Source: Pseudomonadota bacterium
Lineage (GTDB): Bacteria > Pseudomonadota > Gammaproteobacteria > Steroidobacterales > Steroidobacteraceae
Assembly: GCA_016704655.1 (NCBI GenBank)
Contig: JADIZR010000003.1
Coordinates: 124,001-188,000 of the forward strand
DNA: 64,000 nt
Direction: 5' to 3'
Part shown: positions 7,770 through 15,454 of the stretch, in pieces
Layout of the letters: every line of letters begins with the position of its first letter
How positions within the stretch are numbered: position 1 is the stretch's first letter
The notes under the pieces: generated by a model
Databases searched by the model: none
What the model saw: only the letters and a program-made list of their open reading frames with translations
What the model was told of the DNA's origin: nothing
Translations under genes and position numbers: made by a program

Positions 7770-9197
7770 TTGTTTTCGTTCACTAAACTCTTCCGGTCGC
7801 GCGATGCCAAAGCCGCAGCGGCTGCCGAGGCCCCCGCGGGTCCACCCCAACCGACGATCTACGCGCGCGCGGACCATCCGGTGTCGCGCTCGAACATCTC
7901 GCCGGCCGCGCTCAAGGTGCTTTATCGCCTCAAAGACTCCGGTTACCAGGGCTTCCTGGTGGGCGGAGCCGTGCGCGACCTGCTGCTCAACGTGCAGCCG
8001 AAAGACTTCGACATCGCGACCGATGCGCATCCAGACGACGTTCGCCGGACCTTCCGCAACTGCCGCCTGATCGGGCGGCGTTTTCACCTGGCGCACGTGC
8101 GTTTCGGCCACGAGATCATCGAAGTCGCGACGTTCCGCGCCGCGCACACCGAGATCGACGAGGACCACGGCGTCGACGAGGTCGAGCACCGCGCGATCGA
8201 CGAGCACGGCCGCATCCTGCGCGACAACCTGTACGGCACGATCGAAGAGGACGTGTGGCGCCGCGACTTCACGGCCAACGCGCTCTACTACAACATCGAG
8301 GACTACTCGATCTGGGATTACGTGGGGGGCGTCGAAGACGCGCGTAACCGCATCCTGCGCTTGATCGGCGATCCGGCGACGCGCTATCGCGAGGACCCGG
8401 TGCGGATGCTCCGCGCAGCGCGCTTCGCCGCGAAGCTCAACTTCACACTGCACCCGGGCACCGAAGCTCCGATCGGCGAACTCGCCTACATGCTCGACCG
8501 CATGCCGGCGGCACGTCTGTTCGACGAAACGCTGAAGCTGATGCTGTCGGGACATGCCGAAGCCTCGCTCGAATGGCTGATCCGCCTCGAGTTGTTGCCC
8601 CACCTGATGCCGGACGTCGCCGCTGCGCTCGAAGCCGCCCCGGAGTCCGCCGGTGCCCGCCTGGTGCAGCTCGGCCTCGAAGGCACGGACGATCGTGTCC
8701 ACGACGACAAATCGGTGACGCCGACGTTCCTGTTCGCCGTGCTGCTGTGGCCCGCCATCCTGCGCGCGCTGGGCACGCCTGACGGTCCGCTGCCGGACGA
8801 TCCGCAGCGACTGCTCGACGCCAGCGACAAGGTCATTGGACGCCAGTTGCAACGCATCGCGTTGCCGAAGCGTTTCTCGCTGCCGATGCGCGAACTGATC
8901 ATGCTGCAGACACGGTTCGAGCGGCGCTCGGGTCGCCGTGCGCTGCGCCTGCTCGAGCATCCGCGGTTCCGCGCGGCGTACGATTTCCTGCTGCTGCGCG
9001 CCGAGTCCGGGGAAGCCGATCCGGAACTGGCCCAGTGGTGGACCGACCTGCAGGACGCCTCGGACGAGGATCGTCTCGCGATGGTCGAGAACCGTCCGGT
9101 GTCTGAGCAGGGCGACGCCACCAAGAGCGCGGCCTCGCGCCGGCGGCGGCGTCCGCGCCGTCGTCGCAAGCCGTCCGGTCCGGCACCAACGCCGTGA
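7770..9197 (+). CDS. pcnB: Poly(A) polymerase I
   Basis: PcnB adds 3' poly(A) tails to RNA in the cytoplasm and so marks it for decay. The nucleotidyltransferase head is clear: FLVGGAVRDLLLN (about residue 60) followed by PKDFDIATDA, which carries the catalytic aspartates. RRFHLAHV and EDPVRMLRAARFAAKLNF are the class II polymerase signatures. An Arg-rich tail (RRRRRPRRRRK, about 455-468), common in PcnB, ends the 475-residue protein. The only good upstream start is TTG at 7770; a GTG at 7881, just before SRSNIS, is an alternative. The stop overlaps the folK start, so pcnB heads the folK-kinase-pan group. Confidence 0.94.
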   Translation: MFSFTKLFRSRDAKAAAAAEAPAGPPQPTIYARADHPVSRSNISPAALKVLYRLKDSGYQGFLVGGAVRDLLLNVQPKDFDIATDAHPDDVRRTFRNCRLIGRRFHLAHVRFGHEIIEVATFRAAHTEIDEDHGVDEVEHRAIDEHGRILRDNLYGTIEEDVWRRDFTANALYYNIEDYSIWDYVGGVEDARNRILRLIGDPATRYREDPVRMLRAARFAAKLNFTLHPGTEAPIGELAYMLDRMPAARLFDETLKLMLSGHAEASLEWLIRLELLPHLMPDVAAALEAAPESAGARLVQLGLEGTDDRVHDDKSVTPTFLFAVLLWPAILRALGTPDGPLPDDPQRLLDASDKVIGRQLQRIALPKRFSLPMRELIMLQTRFERRSGRRALRLLEHPRFRAAYDFLLLRAESGEADPELAQWWTDLQDASDEDRLAMVENRPVSEQGDATKSAASRRRRRPRRRRKPSGPAPTP

Positions 9198-9727
9198 CCG
9201 CAGGCCTTGCGCCTCCACCCGCCGCGTCCCCGAAGCCGCGCTGGGTGCCGGCGTACGTCGCGCTCGGCAGTAACCTCGCGGAACCCGTGCGCCAGGTCGC
9301 ACGCGCGTTCGCGGCACTGGCGGCCCTGCCCGGGACGCGGCTCATGCTGCGTTCTTCCGCCTATCGCTCGCGTCCCATGGGGCCGGTCGAACAGCCCGAT
9401 TTCGTCAACGCTGCCGCCGCGCTGCTGACGCAACTCGATCCAGCCACGCTGCTGCGCGAATTGAAAACGCTCGAAACCCGGCTCGGGCGCGAAGTCCCGG
9501 TCGTGCGCTGGGGGCCGCGCCTCATCGATCTCGACCTGCTCGTGTACGGTCAAACCCGCTGCAGCGAAGCCGCGTTGACCTTGCCGCATCCCGGTATCGC
9601 CGAACGCGACTTCGTGCTCGTGCCCCTGGCCGAGATCAGCCCATGCCTCGACGTGCCGGGCGTTGGTAGAGTGGACGAATTGCTGCAACGCCTCGCCCCG
9701 CCTGCCCTGGAACGGATTGACGCATGA
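9194..9727 (+). CDS. folK: 2-amino-4-hydroxy-6-hydroxymethyldihydropteridine pyrophosphokinase
   Basis: FolK transfers pyrophosphate from ATP to 6-hydroxymethyl-dihydropterin in folate synthesis. The protein shows YVALGSNL (about residue 23), the SSAYRSRPMG and QPDFVNAAA segments, and the signature RWGPRLIDLDLLVYG with the metal-binding aspartates (about 110-124), followed by LPHPGIAERDFVLVPLAEI. At 177 residues it is of usual length with a short Pro/Ala-rich N-terminal extension. The GTG start overlaps the pcnB stop (GTGA), and its own TGA overlaps the next ATG, so translation is coupled on both sides. Confidence 0.96.
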   Translation: MTAGLAPPPAASPKPRWVPAYVALGSNLAEPVRQVARAFAALAALPGTRLMLRSSAYRSRPMGPVEQPDFVNAAAALLTQLDPATLLRELKTLETRLGREVPVVRWGPRLIDLDLLVYGQTRCSEAALTLPHPGIAERDFVLVPLAEISPCLDVPGVGRVDELLQRLAPPALERIDA

Positions 9728-10419
9728 CTTTCGACCGCATTCCCGGCGACGACGACGTTGCCGAGCCTGTCGTGCCGACGCCGCACCGCTACGTCGTGAT
9801 CGAAGGCCCGATCGGCGTAGGCAAGACCAGCCTCGTGCGCCGCCTCGGCCGGAGCTTCGGCAGCGAACTGGTGCTGGAGCAGGACACCGAGAACCCGTTC
9901 CTCGAACGCTTCTACCGCAATCCGCGCGCGGCCGCGTTCCAGACGCAGCTGTACTTCCTGTTCCAGCGCTCGCGGCAGTTGCAGGACCTGCGCCAGTCGG
10001 ACCTGTTCGAAAGCGTGCGCGTCGCCGACTACATGCTGGAGAAAGACCGGCTGTTTGCGCGGCTCACGCTCGACGACGAGGAGTTCGCGCTGTACGAGCA
10101 GGTCTACGAGCGGCTCGCGATCGACGCGCCGTCACCCGACCTGATCGTCTACCTGCAGGCCCCGGTCGACGTGCTGCTCGAGCGCATCGCGCGCCGCGGC
10201 ATCGAATACGAACAGCAGATCGAGCGCCGGTACCTCGAGCGACTCACCGAAGGCTACGCGCGGTTCTTCCTCGAGTACGACGCAGCCCCGGTGCTGATCG
10301 TCAACGCCGCGGAGATCGATCCGATCGGCAACGAGGCGGACTACCAGGCCCTGCTGGCCGAGATCGTCCGGCCCCGCAAGGGCCGCCACTACTTCAATCC
10401 GCTCAAGAACTTGCTGTAG
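9724..10419 (+). CDS. Deoxynucleoside kinase (dGK/dAK family)
   Basis: A 231-residue P-loop kinase of the deoxyguanosine/deoxyadenosine kinase family, which phosphorylates salvaged deoxynucleosides. Walker A is EGPIGVGKTSL (about residues 28-38), the substrate-binding ENPFLERFYRNP follows, and the lid region holds IARRGIEYEQQIERRYLERL with clustered arginines. The substrate cannot be told from sequence. ATG overlaps the folK stop (ATGA). The location between folK and panB is known for several gammaproteobacteria, which supports the family call; a link to pantothenate or folate synthesis is not implied. Confidence 0.88.
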   Translation: MTFDRIPGDDDVAEPVVPTPHRYVVIEGPIGVGKTSLVRRLGRSFGSELVLEQDTENPFLERFYRNPRAAAFQTQLYFLFQRSRQLQDLRQSDLFESVRVADYMLEKDRLFARLTLDDEEFALYEQVYERLAIDAPSPDLIVYLQAPVDVLLERIARRGIEYEQQIERRYLERLTEGYARFFLEYDAAPVLIVNAAEIDPIGNEADYQALLAEIVRPRKGRHYFNPLKNLL

Positions 10420-10491
10420 CCCCCGGCGCTCGCCGGCGTTGATGTTTCGGGGCCGCTCCGTCATCCTTGCGGCCTCGTACGAGGCGGCCCT

Positions 10492-11319
10492 ATGTACACC
10501 CAATTGCAACTGCGGGATTCGGCGCGTCCGCCCGTCACCGTGGCCTCGCTGGGCCGCATGAAAGAGCAGGGCGAAAAGATCTCCTGCATCACCTGTTACG
10601 ACGCCAGTTACGCGGCCCTCGTCGATGCGGCCGATCTCGACGTCGTGCTCGTCGGTGATTCGCTCGGCATGGTGATCCAGGGCTACGACACGACCGTGCC
10701 GGTGACGCTCAACGACGTCATCTATCACTGCCGCGCGGTTGCGAAGGGCCTGGTCCGGCCGTTCCTGATGGCCGACATGCCGTTCATGACCTACACGTCG
10801 AAGGACGAGGCGCTGAAGAACGCCGTGCGCCTGATGCAGGAAGGCGGCGCCAAGATGGTGAAGCTCGAGGGCGGCGCCGGACAGGCGGAGATCGTCGAGT
10901 TCCTCGCCAGTCACGACATCGCGGTCTGCGCGCACCTCGGCCTGCGGCCGCAGTCGGTGCACAAGACGGGCGGGTTCCGCGTGCAGGGGCGCGAGGAGGC
11001 GGCGGCAGAGCAGATGCGCCGCGACGCCAAGCTGCTGCAGGACTCCGGCGCGGACGTCGTGCTGCTTGAGTGCATCCCGTCGCACCTCGGCAAGGAGATC
11101 ACGGCGGAATTGCACGTGCCGGTCATTGGAATCGGCGCCGGTCCTGACACCGACGGCCAGATCCTCGTGCTCTACGACGTGCTGGACATCACGCCGGGAC
11201 GCAAGCCCAGGTTCGTGCAGAACTTTCAGCAGGGCCGCGACAGCCCGCTGGCGGCGATCCGGGCTTACGGCGAGGCCGTGAAAAGCCGGGCATACCCCGC
11301 GCCCGAGCATTGTTTCTAA
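10492..11319 (+). CDS. panB: 3-methyl-2-oxobutanoate hydroxymethyltransferase
   Basis: PanB makes ketopantoate from alpha-ketoisovalerate and methylene-tetrahydrofolate, the first step to pantothenate and coenzyme A. The TIM-barrel protein (275 residues) shows ITCYDASYAALVDAADLDVVL, DSLGMVIQGYDTTVPVTL with the metal-binding aspartate, MVKLEGG, and HLGLRPQSVHKTGGF. IGIGAGPDTDGQILVLYDVL is the C-terminal signature. A perfect 12-bp palindrome (CCTCGTACGAGG, 10473-10484) lies 7 bases before the ATG and may hide or regulate the start. panC follows after 38 bases. Confidence 0.97.
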   Translation: MYTQLQLRDSARPPVTVASLGRMKEQGEKISCITCYDASYAALVDAADLDVVLVGDSLGMVIQGYDTTVPVTLNDVIYHCRAVAKGLVRPFLMADMPFMTYTSKDEALKNAVRLMQEGGAKMVKLEGGAGQAEIVEFLASHDIAVCAHLGLRPQSVHKTGGFRVQGREEAAAEQMRRDAKLLQDSGADVVLLECIPSHLGKEITAELHVPVIGIGAGPDTDGQILVLYDVLDITPGRKPRFVQNFQQGRDSPLAAIRAYGEAVKSRAYPAPEHCF

Positions 11320-11357
11320 GCACGTCAGCACCAACGCCACCAGGGACTGCCCGACCG

Positions 11358-12218
11358 ATGCAAACGATCACGCGGATCGCGGAGCTCCGCGCAACCGTCA
11401 CGCGCTGGCGGCTCGCGCGCGAGAGCATCGCGTTCGTGCCCACCATGGGCAACCTGCACATGGGACATGCGAGCCTCATGTCGGCTGCGCACCTGCACGG
11501 CAGGCGCGTCATCTCCAGCATCTTCGTCAACCCGATGCAGTTCGGGCCGTCCGAGGATTTCAGCGCGTACCCGCGCACGCCGGACGACGATTCCAACCTG
11601 CTGGGCGAATACGGCGTCGATGCACTCTTCCACCCGACCGTCGAAGAAATGTATCCCTCGGGCAGCGTCGGCAGCACCGTCGTCGATGTGCCCGGGCTCA
11701 CGGACATTCTCTGCGGCGTGTTCCGCCCGGGGCATTTCCAGGGGGTCGCGACCGTGGTCGTCAAGCTGCTGTGCCTGGTCCAGCCGGACGTTGCGATCTT
11801 CGGCGAAAAGGATTTCCAGCAGCTCACGGTGATCCGTCGCGTCGTCGAAGACCTGAACCTGCCGGTGAAGATCGTCGGCGCGCCCACGGTGCGTGCGGAC
11901 GACGGGCTCGCGCTCAGTTCGCGCAACCGCTACCTGTCCGTGACAGAGCGGGCGGCAGCGCCGGCCATGTATCGCGCGCTCGACAAGGCGCGGCGCCGGC
12001 TCGAGGCGGGCGACATGGATTACGCAGGCATGCAGGCCACAGGGCTCGACGAGCTGGCGCAAGCGGGATTCCGCCCGGAGTACTTCGAAGTTCGCACCGT
12101 GGATCGTCTCGCGATCCCGACGGCAAACGACGTGCACGTCGTGGTGCTCGCGGCGGGCCGCATCGGCAGGGCGCGGTTGATCGATAACATCCAGTGCGCC
12201 GCTCCGCGGAGGGGATAG
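11358..12218 (+). CDS. panC: Pantothenate synthetase
   Basis: PanC joins pantoate and beta-alanine using ATP. Visible signatures are VPTMGNLHMGHASLM (the HxGH nucleotide-binding site), FVNPMQFGPSEDFSAYPRT, the pantoate-binding CGVFRPGHFQGVATVVVKL, FGEKDFQQL and LSSRNRYLS (KMSKS-like). The 286-residue length is normal. ATG at 11358 was chosen because it begins the family start (MQTITRIAELRATV). The stop codon TAG lies within GGGGATAGGGGAGGGG, the start of a G-rich 9-bp repeat array, so the last residues (APRRG) come from repeat-like sequence. Confidence 0.97.
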   Translation: MQTITRIAELRATVTRWRLARESIAFVPTMGNLHMGHASLMSAAHLHGRRVISSIFVNPMQFGPSEDFSAYPRTPDDDSNLLGEYGVDALFHPTVEEMYPSGSVGSTVVDVPGLTDILCGVFRPGHFQGVATVVVKLLCLVQPDVAIFGEKDFQQLTVIRRVVEDLNLPVKIVGAPTVRADDGLALSSRNRYLSVTERAAAPAMYRALDKARRRLEAGDMDYAGMQATGLDELAQAGFRPEYFEVRTVDRLAIPTANDVHVVVLAAGRIGRARLIDNIQCAAPRRG

Positions 12219-12291
12219 GGGAGGGGAAGGGGCAGGAAGGGCAGGAAGGGGCAGGAAGGCTAGGAAGGGCGGGAAGGGCAGGAAGGGCAGA
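12209..12291. repeat. G-rich tandem array (GGAAGGGCA type) after panC
   Basis: Units of about 9 bp (GGAAGGGCA with variants) repeat from the panC stop codon onward. The array lies between the convergent panC and queG. The same unit recurs after purA, rlmB and ffh. Confidence 0.8.
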
Positions 12292-12330
12292 GGCCAGACT
12301 TTTAGATTTCGGCTGCACCTTTGACCCCGA

Positions 12331-13389
12331 TCACCTCCGTTGGGCACGCAGTGCCCAGCGGACATGCTCGCGCACCAACTCGCTCGGGTCGTCAACGCGT
12401 GCTGCGAGTGCGGCGACGACTTCCGGCGTCGCCGGCGCATTACCGAGCGCAACCGCGACGTTGCGTAGCCACCGCTCGTAACCAATGCGTCGAATCGCGC
12501 TGCCTTCGGTGCGCGCGAGAAACTGCTCTTCGCTCCAGCCAAACAACTCGACCAGGCTTGGTGCGTCGAGTCCGTGCCGCGTCCGGAAATCGGGTTCGGC
12601 CGTGACCCTGGCGTACCGGTTCCAGGGGCACACGAGCTGGCAATCGTCGCAGCCGTAGATGCGGTTGCCCATCGCGGTGCGAAATTTCTCCGGGATTGGA
12701 CCGTCGTGCTCGATCGTCAGGTACGAGATGCAACGCCGCGCGTCGAGTTCGTAGGGCGCGACGATCGCCTGCGTCGGACACACGTCGATGCACGCCGTGC
12801 ACGAGCCGCAGTGCGAACTCACCGGCGCATCGATCGGCAGCGGCAAGTCGGTGTAGATCTCACCGAGGAAGAACCACGAGCCATCGTGACGGTCGAGCAG
12901 GTTGGTGTGCTTGCCGATCCAGCCGAGTCCGGCGTCACGGGCCAACGCCTTCTCCAGCACCGGCGCGCTGTCCGTGAAGGCACGGAAGCCCGCAGTGCCC
13001 GTGGCGGCGGCGATGCGCGCAGCCAGTTGCGCGAGACGGTGACGCAGCACTTTGTGGTAATCGCGACCGAGCGCGTAGCGGGACACGTAACCCAGCAGGG
13101 GGTCGTTCAGCACGACGTCGGGGTCCGTGGCTTCGACCCGGTAATCCATGCGCGCGCTCACGACGCGAATCGTGCCGGGGATCAGTTCGGCCGGTCGCGT
13201 GCGCCGGGTGCCGTGCCGTTCCATGTACTGCATCGTGCCGTGACGCCCTTGCGCCAACCACGCCGCCAGCCGCTGCTCGTCCGCGGCCAGGTCGACACCG
13301 GCAATGCCGACTTTCTGGAAGCCGAGTTCACGACCCCATTCCTTGATCGATTGCGCGAGCGACACAACGGGTTGCATTGAGGGTTGCAT
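12331..13389 (-). CDS. queG: Epoxyqueuosine reductase
   Basis: QueG reduces epoxyqueuosine to queuosine in the tRNA wobble base, using cobalamin and two 4Fe-4S clusters. The protein (352 residues) has the DUF1730 N-terminal region with RYALGRDYHKVLR and GWIGKHTNLL. Next come the two cluster motifs, CGSCTACIDVCPTQAI (about residues 190-205) and YGCDDCQLVCPWN (about 242-254), and a HEAT-like C-terminus. Two starts are possible, ATG at 13389 or 13377; neither has a clear ribosome site. It is transcribed against the nnr-tsaE-amidase-mutL series, to which queG is often adjacent in gammaproteobacteria, and the transporter at 57188 may supply its pathway. Confidence 0.94.
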   Translation of the reverse strand: MQPSMQPVVSLAQSIKEWGRELGFQKVGIAGVDLAADEQRLAAWLAQGRHGTMQYMERHGTRRTRPAELIPGTIRVVSARMDYRVEATDPDVVLNDPLLGYVSRYALGRDYHKVLRHRLAQLAARIAAATGTAGFRAFTDSAPVLEKALARDAGLGWIGKHTNLLDRHDGSWFFLGEIYTDLPLPIDAPVSSHCGSCTACIDVCPTQAIVAPYELDARRCISYLTIEHDGPIPEKFRTAMGNRIYGCDDCQLVCPWNRYARVTAEPDFRTRHGLDAPSLVELFGWSEEQFLARTEGSAIRRIGYERWLRNVAVALGNAPATPEVVAALAARVDDPSELVREHVRWALRAQRR

Positions 13390-13422
13390 GGGACGGCACG
13401 GACCGGGCGGGAAGGCTGGCAG

Positions 13423-13428
13423 TATAAT
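13423..13428 (+). promoter_or_regulatory. Consensus -10 box, possible leaderless start of nnr
   Basis: TATAAT ends only 6 bases before the nnr ATG (TATAATCGCGGAATG), so transcription would begin at or next to the start codon. No good -35 hexamer is seen 16-18 bases upstream. Confidence 0.5.
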
Positions 13429-13434
13429 CGCGGA

Positions 13435-14913
13435 ATGCACCCGCTCCCCGCCGGGCTTTTCTCCGCCGCCGCAGTGCGCGAACTCGATCGTCGAGCGATC
13501 GAGCGCTTCGATCTTCCGGGCTACGAACTCATGACGCGCGCGGGTCACGCGACTCTCAACGCGCTGCGTCAGCGCTGGCCGGAGACACGTTCTATCGTCG
13601 TGCTGTGCGGGCCGGGCAACAACGGCGGCGACGGTTACGTGGTTGCCCGCATTGCCCGTGCGCAGGGGCTCAGGGTTCACGTCGTTGCCATCGCGGATCC
13701 GTCCAGCCTGGCGGGAGACGCGCTGCGCGCGCACGACGAATTCGTCGCGGCAGGCGGGCAACTCGAGCGCTGGCATCCTGAATTCGTTCGAACGGGCGAT
13801 GTCATCGTCGATGCGATCTTCGGCACGGGGCTCACCCGCGAAGTCACCGCCCTGGCGGCGGCCTGCATCCACGCCATCAATGCGGCGAGTCGTCCCGTCG
13901 TCGCGGTCGACATTCCGTCCGGGCTGCAGGCCGACAGCGGACACGTGCTGGGTTGTGCCGTGCGCGCCGATCTCACGGTCACGTTCATCGGGCGCAAGGT
14001 GGGCTGCTATCTCGGTGCGGGACCGGACCACGCGGGCCAGATCGTGTTTGACGACCTCGAGGTGCCGTTGGGTACCTACGAAGGGTCGCAACCCACGTTG
14101 AATCTGCTGGACGAGTCCGTCGTGCAAGCTGCGCTGCCCGTGCGCGGGCGCACGGCGCACAAGGGGCGTCACGGCCACGTGCTCGTGATCGGCGGTGACG
14201 CGGGCATGGGTGGGGCCGTAAACCTCGCGGCAGCAGCGGCGCTGCGTGCGGGCGCGGGCCTCGTCACCGTAGCAGCGCACCCGCAGAGCCTGGGAGCGCT
14301 CGTCTCACGCCCTGAATTGATGTCGCTCGCCGTCGACGGTGCCAGCGCGATGGAACGTGGGCTCGAGCGTGCGACAGTGCTCGCTCTCGGGCCCGGACTC
14401 GGCCAGTCGCCGTGGGCAATGGAAATTTTCGACTCGGCGCTCGCTGCGCAAAAGCCTGTCGTCGTCGATGCCGACGCCCTCAACCTGCTGGCGCTCAATC
14501 CGCGCAGGTGCGAGCACTGGGTGCTGACACCGCACCCTGGCGAAGCGGCGCGCATGCTGGGCGTCACGGCGGACGACATCCAGCGTGATCGGTTGGCAGC
14601 CGCCGCCGCCTTGCAGCAGCGTTACGGCGGAGTGATCGTGCTGAAGGGCGCGGGCACGATCGTGCAGGTGCAGGCGCACGAAGGCTGGCTCTGCGATCGT
14701 GGCAACCCGGGCATGGCCGTTGCCGGCATGGGCGATGTTCTTACGGGAGTAATTGCGGGCATCGCCGCGCAGTGCGGCGATCTCGCGCTGGCGGCGAGGG
14801 CCGGGGTGTTCGTGCACGCCTGCGCCGGCGATCGCGCAGCGATGACGGGTGAACGCGGCATGCTCGCAACCGAAGTCATCGAGCAGGTGCGCGCTTGCGT
14901 GAATCCCAGGTGA
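13435..14913 (+). CDS. nnr: Bifunctional NAD(P)H-hydrate repair enzyme (epimerase and dehydratase)
   Basis: The protein repairs hydrated NAD(P)H. Residues 1-210 are the YjeF N-terminal epimerase domain (VLCGPGNNGGDGYVVAR, IFGTGLTREV, VAVDIPSGL). Residues 225-490 are the ribokinase-like dehydratase (GRHGHVLVIGGDAGMGGAV, LTPHPGEAARML, NPGMAVAGMGDVLTGVIAG). At 492 residues both domains are complete. ATG 13435 was chosen because a TATAAT lies just upstream and the residues before it are non-conserved. The last bases overlap tsaE (GTGA), the usual yjeF-tsaE pairing. Confidence 0.95.
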   Translation: MHPLPAGLFSAAAVRELDRRAIERFDLPGYELMTRAGHATLNALRQRWPETRSIVVLCGPGNNGGDGYVVARIARAQGLRVHVVAIADPSSLAGDALRAHDEFVAAGGQLERWHPEFVRTGDVIVDAIFGTGLTREVTALAAACIHAINAASRPVVAVDIPSGLQADSGHVLGCAVRADLTVTFIGRKVGCYLGAGPDHAGQIVFDDLEVPLGTYEGSQPTLNLLDESVVQAALPVRGRTAHKGRHGHVLVIGGDAGMGGAVNLAAAAALRAGAGLVTVAAHPQSLGALVSRPELMSLAVDGASAMERGLERATVLALGPGLGQSPWAMEIFDSALAAQKPVVVDADALNLLALNPRRCEHWVLTPHPGEAARMLGVTADDIQRDRLAAAAALQQRYGGVIVLKGAGTIVQVQAHEGWLCDRGNPGMAVAGMGDVLTGVIAGIAAQCGDLALAARAGVFVHACAGDRAAMTGERGMLATEVIEQVRACVNPR

Positions 14914-15380
14914 CGATCGAACACGTCGCCCAGGGTGCGGACGCAATGCGCGCGTTTGGTGCCCGTCTCGCGCGGGCGTTGCTTGCGTCGCCCGCGGACC
15001 AGTCGTTGCTGGTCACGCTCTCCGGCGACCTGGGCGCCGGCAAGACGACGCTGGTGGGCGGGTTGCTGGCAGAGCTGGGACACGTCGGTCCGGTTCGAAG
15101 TCCCACGTATACGTTGCTTGAACCGTACCGGTTGCAGGGACGCGACATTACGCACTGCGACCTGTATCGGCTGCGTCACCCGGACGAACTCGACGACCTG
15201 GGTCTCCGTGACCTGCGGGGAGCGGGCTCGGTACTGCTGGTCGAGTGGCCGGAGAAAGCGGAGGGCAGGCTGAACACAGCTGATCTGGCCCTGACGTTGG
15301 ACTACGCCGGCCCAGAGGCCCGCACGCTCGTAGCCGTGGCGCATTCACCGGCGGGGCAGGCCGTGCTTGGACGGCTCTGA
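14910..15380 (+). CDS. tsaE: tRNA threonylcarbamoyladenosine biosynthesis ATPase TsaE
   Basis: TsaE is the P-loop ATPase of the TsaBDE complex that makes t6A37 in ANN-decoding tRNAs. Walker A is SGDLGAGKTTL (about residue 34); SPTYTLLEPY and the HCDLYRLRHPDEL stretch with LVEWPEKA complete the family pattern. The GTG start at 14910 overlaps the nnr stop; a TTG at 14895 would add 5 residues. At 156 residues it is of usual size. The amidase gene follows after 74 bases with its own promoter-like box. Confidence 0.94.
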   Translation: MTIEHVAQGADAMRAFGARLARALLASPADQSLLVTLSGDLGAGKTTLVGGLLAELGHVGPVRSPTYTLLEPYRLQGRDITHCDLYRLRHPDELDDLGLRDLRGAGSVLLVEWPEKAEGRLNTADLALTLDYAGPEARTLVAVAHSPAGQAVLGRL

Positions 15381-15407
15381 TGGCACCTGATAAACATCCC
15401 GTATCCT

Positions 15408-15413
15408 TATAAT
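15408..15413 (+). promoter_or_regulatory. Consensus -10 box before the amidase gene
   Basis: TATAAT in an AT-rich island (TCCTTATAATTTTATTG) 41 bases before the amidase ATG. A matching -35 is not evident. Confidence 0.45.
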
Positions 15414-15454
15414 TTTATTGAAATATCTGGCATCGGCGCGGTAGATTACGCGCC

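Noticed and set aside
7554..9317. 587-codon minus-strand frame across pcnB
   Set aside because: It runs through tRNA-Glu and opposite the well-conserved pcnB and folK; translation is low-complexity Arg/Ala-rich.
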